From Actinomycetota bacterium (GTDB lineage Bacteria; Actinomycetota; Actinomycetes; Actinomycetales; Angustibacteraceae), in assembly GCA_014377795.1 (NCBI GenBank), contig JACMOY010000310.1, positions 1 through 7,020 of the forward strand: 7,020 bases of DNA. Reading direction: 5' to 3'. The translations under genes were made by a program, and so were the position numbers. The first letter of the stretch is position 1; the number at the start of each line of letters is the position of its first letter. The notes below the pieces were generated by a model, which was not told the origin of the DNA, did not search any database, and saw only the letters and a program-made list of their open reading frames with translations. This document shows positions 1 through 6,541 of this stretch, in pieces.

Positions 1-534
1 CAAGGCCGCCTTGGCCTCGGTCGACGTCGTCGCGATCACGCGCACGCCCAGCAGGGTCAGCACCTGGGTGAGCAACAGGCCCACCCCGCCGGCCGCGGCG
101 TGCACGAGCGCGGTCTGCCCGGCCTGCACGGGGAAGGTGGAGCGGGTGAGGTACTGCACGGTCAGCCCCTGCAGCAGCGCGGCTGCGGCGGTCTCGTCGT
201 CCACGCCGTCAGGCACGGGGACGGCGCGGCTGCTGGGCAGCACCACCTGCTCGGCGTACCCGGCGCCCCCGACCATGGCCCACGTGACGTGGTCACCGAT
301 GGCGACGCCGGTCACGCCTTCGCCCACCTCGCTGACCACGCCCGCGCCCTCGCTGCCCGCGACGAACGGCAGTGGCAGCGGGTAGGCGCCGGTGCGCTGG
401 TAGACGTCGATGTAGTTCAGGCCGGCCGCAGCGACGTCGACCCGGATCTCGCCCCGGCCCGGCTCCGGGGTGGGCCGGTCCTCGACGACGAGGACCTCGG
501 GGCCACCGGTCTCACGGACCACCACTGCACGCAC
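1..534 (-). CDS. NADPH:quinone oxidoreductase, zinc-independent MDR family (partial, 3' end outside window)
   Basis: The N-terminal 178 residues of a medium-chain dehydrogenase/reductase of the quinone oxidoreductase (QOR) branch, which uses NADPH to reduce quinones in the cytoplasm. Visible: the opening MRAVVVRETGGPEVL typical of QORs, the segment NYIDVYQRTGAYPLPLP at about residues 40-56 followed by AGSEGAGVV (59-67), and the glycine-rich Rossmann motif AAAGGVG at 146-152 followed by GVRVIATTSTEAKA (163-176). The catalytic-zinc cysteine of alcohol dehydrogenases is absent, which fits the zinc-independent QOR group. The reading frame is open to base 1, so the C-terminal substrate half is missing only because the window ends. 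Start: GTG at 534 is preferred because a GGAG lies six bases upstream (541-544); an in-frame GTG at 540 would abut that GGAG. It lies 95 bases downstream of the permease gene on the same strand and is probably a separate function. The substrate cannot be named. Confidence 0.88.
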   Translation of the reverse strand, partial: MRAVVVRETGGPEVLVVEDRPTPEPGRGEIRVDVAAAGLNYIDVYQRTGAYPLPLPFVAGSEGAGVVSEVGEGVTGVAIGDHVTWAMVGGAGYAEQVVLPSSRAVPVPDGVDDETAAAALLQGLTVQYLTRSTFPVQAGQTALVHAAAGGVGLLLTQVLTLLGVRVIATTSTEAKAAL

Positions 535-629
535 GCGCACCTCCGACGGACCAGGTGGCGGCGCCGCCGCTCGGGTGCCGGTCCGGCGTCCAGGCTAGGA
601 CGGCGCCGCCGGCCTCGCCCGGTCGCCGT

Positions 630-1493
630 TCAGCTGCTGATGTCCTTGGTGGTCAGCCGGGCCCAGGCGAGCAGCAGGAACAGCGCGATGTAGACGCCCT
701 CGGTGAGCAGCCCGATCGCCATGGCGTGCAACGGGACCGGCGAGCGCAGCAGGTCACCGAACGCCAGCCAGGGGGTCGTGAACAGGTAGGGCCAGATCAC
801 CCGCACCTGGGGCACCGCGCCGACGATCTCGCTGATGATGGTCAGCACCGCCGTCGCGGCCATCGCGCCCATCGGCACCTCGGTGAGGGTCGAGAAGAAC
901 GCCCCGATGGCCCCGACGCCGGCGAGCATCGCCGCGACGTACAGCGCGACCAGCAGCGCGCGGCCCAGCGCGTTCGCGAACGAGACGGTGGTGCCCGACA
1001 GCAGGGTCACCGCCCCGTGCGGGAACAGCAGCAGCCCCACGATCAGGCCGACGCCCCACACCACCAGTGCTGCAGCGAGTCCGAAGACGACGATCGACGC
1101 GTACTTGACCAGCAGCAGCCGGGTGCGGTCGACCGGGACGACGAGAAGGTTGCGCAGGGTGCCCGAGCTGGCCTCGCCGGCGATCGCCTCACCCGAGACC
1201 ACCGCGACCGACAGCGGCAGGAAGAACGGCAGGGTGACCGTCAGGGCGGTGAAGGCGAGGAACAGGCCGTTCTGGGTGATCTGGCCGAGGAACGCCGGGC
1301 CTTCACCGTCGCCACCTGGCGACGAGACACGCACGGCGATCCCGATCAGGATGGGTGCGGTCGACAGCACCGCCAGCAGGGCCTGGTTGCGCCGGCGACC
1401 GAACACCAGACGCAGCTCAGACCTGAACAACCGCAGCGGTTGTGACCTCATGCGGGGCTCAGTTGACGTTCGCGTCAGCTCACTGGTCGACAT
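630..1493 (-). CDS. ABC-2 type transporter permease
   Basis: A 287-residue integral membrane subunit, about the usual length for ABC-2 permeases paired with BcrA-type ATPases. A positively charged cytoplasmic start (RSELRLVFGRRRNQ, 24-37) is followed by about six hydrophobic segments near residues 38-55, 76-98, 131-157, 176-200, 206-226 and 257-278. Between the second and third lies the conserved ABC-2 coupling region GEASSGTLRNLLVVPVDRTR (106-125), with its typical Glu and GTLR. Start: ATG at 1493 is chosen because GAGGGA sits four bases upstream; GTG at 1505 would overlap that ribosome site, and ATG at 1451 has no good site. The ATG lies inside the end of the ATPase gene (14-base overlap), which implies translational coupling and a shared complex. 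It probably forms the membrane channel of an exporter. The cargo (drug, peptide or lipid) cannot be read from the sequence. Confidence 0.9.
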   Translation of the reverse strand: MSTSELTRTSTEPRMRSQPLRLFRSELRLVFGRRRNQALLAVLSTAPILIGIAVRVSSPGGDGEGPAFLGQITQNGLFLAFTALTVTLPFFLPLSVAVVSGEAIAGEASSGTLRNLLVVPVDRTRLLLVKYASIVVFGLAAALVVWGVGLIVGLLLFPHGAVTLLSGTTVSFANALGRALLVALYVAAMLAGVGAIGAFFSTLTEVPMGAMAATAVLTIISEIVGAVPQVRVIWPYLFTTPWLAFGDLLRSPVPLHAMAIGLLTEGVYIALFLLLAWARLTTKDISS

Positions 1494-2454
1494 CGAATCC
1501 CTCACCGGTCAGCTCGACGAACAGGTCCTCGAGGTCGGGCCGTTCGACGACCACCTCGTGCACGGGCACCCCGGCCTTGACCAGCTGCTCGACGAGCTGC
1601 GCCGTGTCGACCGGCGTGCCATCGCCGTCGCTGAGGTCGGCCACGACCGAGCTGGTCACCCCGGACGTCGCGTGCACCGCGGTCGTGCCGGTGCCCAGTG
1701 CCCGCATGACCGCGGCGGCTTCGTCCGGCCGCGTGGTCTCGACGCGCACCCGGACGCCCGCGGCCTGGCGCAGCGCGGTGAGCGTGCCCTGGAACACCAG
1801 GCGCCCGTGGCTCATGACGCCCACGTGGGTGCTCACCTGCTCGATCTCGCTGAGCAGGTGCGAGGACAAGAACACGGTCGACCCCTCGGCGCCGAGCTCG
1901 CGCACCAGCGTGCGCACCTCGCGGGTGCCCTGCGGGTCCAGGCCGTTGGTGGGCTCGTCCAGCACCAGCAGGTCGCGCGGGCGCAGCAGGGCACCGGCCA
2001 GCCCGAGCCGCTGGCGCATGCCGAGCGAGTAGTTGCGGTATCTCTTGCCAGCAGCCGCAGCCAGGCCGACCCGCTCGAGCGCCTCGTCGACCCGGCGTCC
2101 GGCCCCGGCCGCGGCGACGCTGCGGTCACCGGCGTCCAGGCGCATCAGGTTGGCCCGCCCGGACAGGTAGGGGTGGAACGCCGGCCCCTCGACCAGCGCG
2201 CCGACCCGGGGCAGCACCGACGCGGCGTGCGCCGGCATCGACTCGCCGAGCAGCTCGTGCTCACCCTCGGTCGCCGAGACCAGGCCGAGCAGCATCCGGA
2301 TGGTGGTCGTCTTGCCGGACCCGTTGGGGCCGAGGAAGCCGTAGACGCACCCGCGCGGCACCATCAGGTCGATGCCGTCGACCGCGACCTGACCGCTGCG
2401 AAAACGCTTGGTCAGGCCGCGGGTCGCGATCGCCGGTGAGGGGTCAGCCGGCAC
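1480..2454 (-). CDS. ABC transporter ATP-binding protein, BcrA-like
   Basis: A 324-residue cytoplasmic ATPase that would power the neighbouring ABC-2 permease. All nucleotide-binding motifs are intact: Walker A GPNGSGKT (42-49), signature YSLGMRQRL (142-150), Walker B LLVLDEPTNGLDP (162-174) with Asp166 and Glu167, and the H-loop SSH with His199. The Q-loop region reads GALVEGPAFHPYLSGRANL (85-103), with Glu89 where classical ABC proteins have Gln; this is common in the bacitracin-resistance BcrA-type group. After about residue 225 comes an approximately 100-residue C-terminal extension ending in ERPDLEDLFVELTGEG, usual for drug- or antibiotic-export ATPases. The start is GTG at 2454, which overlaps the end of the LolA-like gene by 11 bases. 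The ribosome site is weak (AGG nine bases upstream), so coupling to the upstream gene is likely. The cargo is unknown. Confidence 0.95.
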   Translation of the reverse strand: MPADPSPAIATRGLTKRFRSGQVAVDGIDLMVPRGCVYGFLGPNGSGKTTTIRMLLGLVSATEGEHELLGESMPAHAASVLPRVGALVEGPAFHPYLSGRANLMRLDAGDRSVAAAGAGRRVDEALERVGLAAAAGKRYRNYSLGMRQRLGLAGALLRPRDLLVLDEPTNGLDPQGTREVRTLVRELGAEGSTVFLSSHLLSEIEQVSTHVGVMSHGRLVFQGTLTALRQAAGVRVRVETTRPDEAAAVMRALGTGTTAVHATSGVTSSVVADLSDGDGTPVDTAQLVEQLVKAGVPVHEVVVERPDLEDLFVELTGEGFDVDQ

Positions 2455-3520
2455 GGGTGGCGGCCTGCTCGAGCACCGCGGGAGTCACGGCGCCGACCAG
2501 CAGACGGCCGTCGTCCAGCAGCAGGGCCGAGACCAGGGCGGTGGTGACAACCCGGCCAGTGCCGTAGCTGCCCGAGACCTGCTTCGCCGAGCGCAGCAGG
2601 GTGCTCAGCTGGGCGTTGCCGCCGGCGGCCGACAGGTCGACGCCCTTGATGACGGCCACCGAGGTCCACCCGGTGCCCACGACGGTCGGCTGCGCGGCGT
2701 CCTTGGCGGCGTCCGGACGCGCGCCGGGCGCTGGGGCGGCACCCATCGTCTGCTCGGTGACCTTGGCCCCACGTGGCGGACTGAACGCGAAGACGGCCGG
2801 GTCGGGCGTGGCGAAGGTGATCGAGGTGAACGCCGTCTCGAACGCCGGCTTGCCCGCCCCGCGCGCGAAGACCTCGACGCGCAGCGGGGTCGAGGTCACG
2901 CTGTCGATGGCCAGGCGCACCTGCGCGACCAGCGAACCAGCGTCCCGCGGGGCGAGCACCAGCTCGTACGCCGAGCGGCCGGCGATCGAGGCGGTGCCCT
3001 CGACCGTCACCGTGGTGGTGGGGTCGATCGCGGCCAGCGCCTTGGCGGCGGCCTGGGCGGGTGTCACGTCGATCGTGGGCGTCGGGGCCTTCGCGGTCTC
3101 GCTCGGCAGGGTCAGGTGCTGCGCGGTGTTGGTGGCGCTGCTCCAGGTCCAGGCGTCGGTGCCGTTGCGGATGACGTCGGACTCGGCCAGGTCGCCGACC
3201 AGGGCGATGCGCGAGCGGCCGGGACCGGCGTACCAGACCCGGGCGGTGTGCGAGCCGGTCACCAGGGAGGTGGCCGACAGCGAGGTCGACCCGGCGCCGC
3301 TCATGGGCAGGTCGGGCAGGCCGAGCCGGGCCGTCTCGACGACGGTGCCCGAGAACGGGTGGTCGGCGGCGGCCGTGGTCGAGGCGAGCAGCTCGGCGGC
3401 GGTGCGCGGCGGCAGCGACGGCGAGGCGTCGGCCACCATCGGCGAGATCACCAGCGCGGCGGCCACGGCGGTGGCGCCGGCGGCCGGGATGGTCCAGCGC
3501 GAGCGGAGCGAGAACGGCAT
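2444..3520 (-). CDS. exported LolA/RseB-fold protein (DUF2092-like)
   Basis: A 358-residue secreted or membrane-anchored protein, first gene of the ABC operon. Residues 1-32 form an export signal: basic LRSR, a hydrophobic stretch (about 11-29) and a probable cleavage site VADA|SP after Ala32. No lipobox cysteine is seen. The mature part resembles actinobacterial proteins annotated as LolA-like lipoprotein carriers or DUF2092: FSGTVVETARLGLP (56-69), RSRIALVGDLAESDVIRNG (102-120) followed by TDAWTWSS (121-128), GRSAYELVLAPRD (181-193) and FAFSPPRGAKV (244-254). A C-terminal block follows with GTGWTSVAV (282-290), then LLLDDGRLLVGAVTP (333-347). The fold is known to bind lipid or peptide in LolA and to sense envelope stress in RseB/MucB; the role in a monoderm is inferred. 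Start: ATG at 3520 with AAGGA six bases upstream (3527-3531). The frame extends upstream to 3625, but that part has no signal-like or family-like sequence. The stop overlaps the ATPase start. Confidence 0.85.
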   Translation of the reverse strand: MPFSLRSRWTIPAAGATAVAAALVISPMVADASPSLPPRTAAELLASTTAAADHPFSGTVVETARLGLPDLPMSGAGSTSLSATSLVTGSHTARVWYAGPGRSRIALVGDLAESDVIRNGTDAWTWSSATNTAQHLTLPSETAKAPTPTIDVTPAQAAAKALAAIDPTTTVTVEGTASIAGRSAYELVLAPRDAGSLVAQVRLAIDSVTSTPLRVEVFARGAGKPAFETAFTSITFATPDPAVFAFSPPRGAKVTEQTMGAAPAPGARPDAAKDAAQPTVVGTGWTSVAVIKGVDLSAAGGNAQLSTLLRSAKQVSGSYGTGRVVTTALVSALLLDDGRLLVGAVTPAVLEQAATRAG

Positions 3521-3529
3521 CGGGGGTCC

Positions 3530-3558
3530 TTGGTGTGGGGAGGCAGTGCCCCTAGCGT
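3530..3558 (+). promoter_or_regulatory. possible rightward promoter hexamers (weak)
   Basis: On the plus strand TTGGTG (3530-3535) and TAGCGT (3553-3558) are separated by 17 bp. Each matches the housekeeping consensus at only three of six positions, so this could be chance. If used, it would give a leader of roughly 170 bases before the response regulator, containing the 16-bp repeats and the G-run tract. I see no better -10/-35 pair between 3600 and 3735. Confidence 0.2.
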
Positions 3559-3569
3559 GCGCCACCCCA

Positions 3570-3587
3570 CCTGTGACCACCCTGTGA
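3570..3587. promoter_or_regulatory. tandem CCTGTGA repeats, candidate OmpR-family regulator site
   Basis: CCTGTGA occurs at 3570-3576 and again at 3581-3587, exactly 11 bp apart; each is preceded by a CAC-type run. OmpR/PhoB-family regulators bind such head-to-tail repeats as dimers on one face of the helix. The site is 50-67 bp upstream of the LolA-like gene. It covers the only passable -35 I can propose for that gene on the minus strand (GTCACA, 3572-3577; 17-bp spacer; TAGGGG at 3549-3554). Those hexamers are poor consensus matches. Regulation by the adjacent response regulator is inference. Confidence 0.45.
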
Positions 3588-3634
3588 GCGACGGTCCTCG
3601 GGGCGCCACGTGACGCACCCCACACCCGCCCCCA

Positions 3635-3696
3635 GCACTTAGTGAAGCAAGTGCCGTGGAGCCCGCGAGCCCCGCGCCAGTTAGTGCAGCAAGTGC
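3635..3696. repeat. pair of near-identical 16-bp direct repeats, candidate operator
   Basis: TTAGTGAAGCAAGTGC at 3639-3654 and TTAGTGCAGCAAGTGC at 3681-3696 differ at one base and start 42 bp apart, about four helical turns. The first copy is extended leftwards so that GCACTT (3635-3640) and AAGTGC (3649-3654) also form a 6-bp inverted repeat around an 8-base centre; the second copy lacks that left arm. They lie just upstream of the response regulator gene, in a GC-rich background where such an AT-containing repeat stands out. They are probably protein binding sites; I do not recognise the regulator. Confidence 0.6.
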
Positions 3697-3735
3697 GGGG
3701 AGGGGCGAGGGGGCGAGGGAGGGGAGGGGGCGGGG

Positions 3736-3743
<8 letters not shown>
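3697..3743 (+). promoter_or_regulatory. G-run tract (potential G-quadruplex) containing the response regulator ribosome site
   Basis: Seven runs of four or five Gs lie within 47 bases (3697-3700, 3702-3705, 3709-3713, 3721-3724, 3726-3730, 3732-3736, 3740-3743), split by loops of one to seven bases. This exceeds the usual minimum for an intramolecular G-quadruplex, in the DNA or in the sense RNA. The same purines include GGGGAGGGGG (3721-3730), a purine-rich ribosome site five bases before GTG 3736, so folding could mask translation initiation. The sequence property is directly seen; folding and function are inferred. Confidence 0.5.
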
Positions 3744-4425
<682 letters not shown>

Positions 4426-4427
4426 GC

Positions 4428-5756
4428 ATGGGGCTGCGGGCGCGGCTGACCGTGGTCGCCACCGCGGTGGTGGCGGTCGGGCTGCTGGCCGGCGCGCTGC
4501 TGCTGGTGCTCGCGCTGCGGGCCGCGCTGCTCGGGGGACTGGACGACGCCGCCCGCGCGCGCGCCCGCGACGTCGCCGTGCTGGTGGCCGACGACCGGCT
4601 GCCCGCCACCCTGCCCGCGGGTAGCACCCTCGTGCAGGTCGTCGACGGCGCGCACCGGGTGCGGGCCACCTCACCGGGCGCCGACCGGCTCGTCCCGCTG
4701 CTCGACCCGGCCGGGGTGCAGGCGGTGCGGTCCGGCTCGACCCGCGACCTCGCCGGCGCCCACCTCGCCCAGGACTGCACGCTGCGGGTGATCGGCGCCG
4801 CGGCCGGGACGTCGGCCGACCCGCTGACCGTGCTGGTGGCCTCGCCGCTCGCGCAGGTCGACGACAGCACCCGGGTGGTGCGCCGCGGACTGCTCGTCGG
4901 CGTCCCGGTGCTGCTGGCGGTGGTGGCTGCCCTCGCGTGGGTGCTCGTCGGGATGGTGCTGCGCCCGGTGGCCCAGCTGCGCCGCGGCGCGGCCGAGATC
5001 AGCGAGACGGTGGCCGGACGGCGCCTCCCGGTGCCCGCGGCGAGGGACGAGCTGCACCGGCTGGCCACCACGCTGAACGACATGCTCGACCGGCTGGACG
5101 CCTCGACCACCCGCCAGCGGGCGTTCGTCGCGGACGCCGCGCACGAGCTGCGCTCACCGCTGGCCTCGGCCCGCACCCAGCTCGAGGTCGTGCTCGCCCA
5201 CCCGGTGGGCGCGGACTGGCCCGAGACCGCCGTCGACGTCCTGACCGACGTCGAGCGCCTCGCCCGCCTCGTCGACGACCTGCTGCTGCTCGCCCGCACG
5301 GACGCCGGCCCGCCGGCCCTTCGCGCGGACGTCGACCTCACGGCGGTGGCGGCCCAGGTGGTGGGCCGGCACGAGGCCGGCGTGACCCTGCGCGCCGATG
5401 GAGCGCACATCGTCAGCGGCGACCCGACCGCGCTCGCGCGCGTCGTCGCCAACCTGGTCGACAACGCCGTGCGGCACGCGCGCGAGCAGGTGGTGGTCGG
5501 CGTCCGCGAGGTGGCCGGTGAGGTCGAGCTGAGCGTCGAGGACGACGGGCCCGGCATCGCCGAGACCGACCGGGCGCGGGTCTTCGAGCGCTTCACCCGG
5601 CTGGACGAGGCGCGCGGCCGCGACGCCGGTGGCAGCGGCCTCGGCCTGGCCATCGCCCGCGACGTCGTGGTCGCGCACGGCGGGTCGATCCGGCTCGACA
5701 CCTCGCCCGCGGGCGGACTTCGAGCCGTCGTCGTGCTGGCTGCGGTGCGAGGATGA
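4428..5756 (+). CDS. HAMP-containing sensor histidine kinase
   Basis: A 442-residue membrane kinase, partner of the preceding regulator. Order: transmembrane 1 (about 7-29), an extracytoplasmic sensor of about 120 residues (36-153) with a single cysteine (Cys117) and no family I recognise, transmembrane 2 (about 154-178), HAMP (about 179-230), and the dimerisation and phosphotransfer helix with His239 in DAAHELRSPLA. The ATPase domain follows with N-box NLVDNAVRH (342-350), G1 EDDGPGI (371-377), F-box FERF (386-389) and G2 GGSGLGLAI (401-409). All catalytic motifs are intact. The start is ATG 4428, two bases after the regulator stop, with only a weak purine-rich site (GAGCGAGCGCTGAGC), so translation is probably coupled. 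The signal sensed is unknown; the neighbouring exported LolA-like protein suggests the cell envelope, but that is inference. Confidence 0.95.
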   Translation: MGLRARLTVVATAVVAVGLLAGALLLVLALRAALLGGLDDAARARARDVAVLVADDRLPATLPAGSTLVQVVDGAHRVRATSPGADRLVPLLDPAGVQAVRSGSTRDLAGAHLAQDCTLRVIGAAAGTSADPLTVLVASPLAQVDDSTRVVRRGLLVGVPVLLAVVAALAWVLVGMVLRPVAQLRRGAAEISETVAGRRLPVPAARDELHRLATTLNDMLDRLDASTTRQRAFVADAAHELRSPLASARTQLEVVLAHPVGADWPETAVDVLTDVERLARLVDDLLLLARTDAGPPALRADVDLTAVAAQVVGRHEAGVTLRADGAHIVSGDPTALARVVANLVDNAVRHAREQVVVGVREVAGEVELSVEDDGPGIAETDRARVFERFTRLDEARGRDAGGSGLGLAIARDVVVAHGGSIRLDTSPAGGLRAVVVLAAVRG

Positions 5757-5760
5757 GTGG

Positions 5761-6399
5761 ATGAGTACGGAGTCGGGGCAAGGCCCGCGTCCACGGCGTC
5801 CGGCCCTGCTCGGGCCGAACGCCCTCGACACGTTCGGCGGCGGCCAGGACCCCGCGGCCCTCGCCGAGGCCGCGCACGCTAGCGCCGCCGCGATCGTCGA
5901 CGCCGGACGCCGCTCGGACGACCCCGAGGTGACGGCCCGGCTGGTGCGGCTGGTCGACGAGCACGGCCTGGACACCATCGCCGACCTCTGGGCCGGCCGG
6001 CCGGCGCGCTCGCTGCCCGGCGCCCTGTGGCGGCTGTACGTCGTGCGCGAGTGGGTGCGGCGCGACGCGGTGGGGGCCGCGCATGACTACGCGGCCGGGT
6101 TCGCGCTGGCCCAGGTGCCGCACGTGATCGCCGGCGTCGCGCAGCCGCCGGGCCCCGAGCAGGTGCGTGACCTCGCTGACGCCGTGCTCACCGGCGTCTA
6201 CACCGGTGACCTCGCCGTGGCGCTCGAGCGGGCCGGTGCGTTCTGCCGGGTCGTGGCCGCCGGACGGGCGGTGCGCGCGGACGACGAGCCCGACCCGGCC
6301 GCCGCGATCACCTCGACCCGGCGCGCCGCGTCGCTGCTGCAGACGGCTGACGACTTCGAGAACGCGGCACGCGCCTGGCGCGCACACGACCTGACCTGA
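5761..6399 (+). CDS. conserved actinobacterial protein of unknown function, often labelled DNA-binding
   Basis: A 212-residue soluble protein following the kinase stop by four bases, so probably the third gene of the two-component operon. There is no signal peptide or membrane segment. It looks wholly helical and Ala/Arg-rich, with recognisable blocks LVRLVDEHGLDTIADLWAG (61-79), LPGALWRLYVVREWVRR (84-100) and VIAGVAQPPGPEQVRDLADA (122-141), then VLTGVYTGDLAVALERA (142-158). From memory, similar proteins occur widely in actinobacteria with automatic labels such as DNA-binding protein; I see no helix-turn-helix, Cys/His cluster or catalytic motif that supports this. Start: ATG 5761, with GAGG and GAGTGG just upstream. 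An ATG at 5753 overlaps the kinase stop but is in another frame. Its position suggests a link to the kinase/regulator pair, unproven. Confidence 0.8.
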   Translation: MSTESGQGPRPRRPALLGPNALDTFGGGQDPAALAEAAHASAAAIVDAGRRSDDPEVTARLVRLVDEHGLDTIADLWAGRPARSLPGALWRLYVVREWVRRDAVGAAHDYAAGFALAQVPHVIAGVAQPPGPEQVRDLADAVLTGVYTGDLAVALERAGAFCRVVAAGRAVRADDEPDPAAAITSTRRAASLLQTADDFENAARAWRAHDLT

Positions 6400-6411
6400 G
6401 ACACTGATCGG

Positions 6412-6425
6412 GCTCCCTCGGGAGC
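6412..6425 (+). terminator. short GC hairpin after the kinase operon, possible terminator
   Basis: GCTCCC (6412-6417) and GGGAGC (6420-6425) pair around two bases, realistically a 5-bp stem with a CTCG tetraloop, 13 bases after the stop of the preceding gene. No T-run follows, so it is not a canonical intrinsic terminator, although actinobacterial terminators often lack one. It may instead be the first arm of the adjacent structured element, because GGGAGC can also pair with GCTCCC at 6493-6498. Confidence 0.3.
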
Positions 6426-6426
6426 A

Positions 6427-6509
6427 GGCGTCGGGCTGCGGTAGCCCCGGGTCCCAAATGGAGCCGCTTCGAGCGGCCTCGCGCCGTGAGGCGCTCCCAG
6501 CCCGACGCC
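6427..6509 (+). ncRNA. unrecognised structured RNA-like element in the leader of the last gene
   Basis: GGCGTCGGGCTG (6427-6438) and CAGCCCGACGCC (6498-6509) form a perfect 12-bp closing stem around 59 bases. Inside are a 6-bp hairpin GCCGCT/AGCGGC (6463-6468, 6472-6477) and a 5-bp hairpin GCGCC/GGCGC (6481-6485, 6490-6494) closed by GTGA, a GNRA-type tetraloop. The left interior (6439-6462, containing GGGTCCCAAATGGA) is mostly unpaired in this model. It ends 21 bases before the ribosome site of the next gene, so a cis-acting leader or a small RNA is possible. I compared it from memory with TPP, FMN, glycine, ZTP, SAM/SAH, c-di-AMP, manganese and 6C motifs and none fits. The pairing is exact; that it is transcribed and functional is inference. 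Confidence 0.4.
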
Positions 6510-6541
6510 ACCCCGACACCCCATCCACCAGGGAGACCGCC

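Noticed and set aside
85..89. Glu in place of Gln in the Q-loop of the ABC ATPase (residue 89) as a sign of a broken enzyme
   Set aside because: This substitution is common in BcrA-type ATPases and all other catalytic motifs are intact (the coordinates given here are residue numbers in that protein).
557..568. GGCGGCGCCGCC palindrome (and GCCGG-T-CCGGC at 577-587) as a terminator of the permease operon
   Set aside because: A perfect palindrome without a loop, or with a one-base loop, makes a poor hairpin; no T-run follows, and such strings are common at this GC content.
835..2439. 534-codon plus-strand open frame
   Set aside because: It lies antisense to the permease and ATPase genes, whose family motifs are clear; the translation is low-complexity Arg/Ala/Gly-rich and follows from high GC.
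2408..3613. 401-codon plus-strand open frame over the LolA-like gene
   Set aside because: Its translation is Gly/Arg/Asp-rich without recognisable motifs, while the opposite strand encodes a signal peptide and conserved blocks with a good ribosome site.
5753..5756. ATGA overlap at the kinase stop as the start of the following gene
   Set aside because: The ATG at 5753 is not in the frame of the conserved protein; ATG 5761 is.
6427..6509. The structured element as a tRNA or simple terminator
   Set aside because: It has no tRNA-like T-loop or acceptor pattern, and its closing stem encloses 59 bases, unlike a terminator hairpin.
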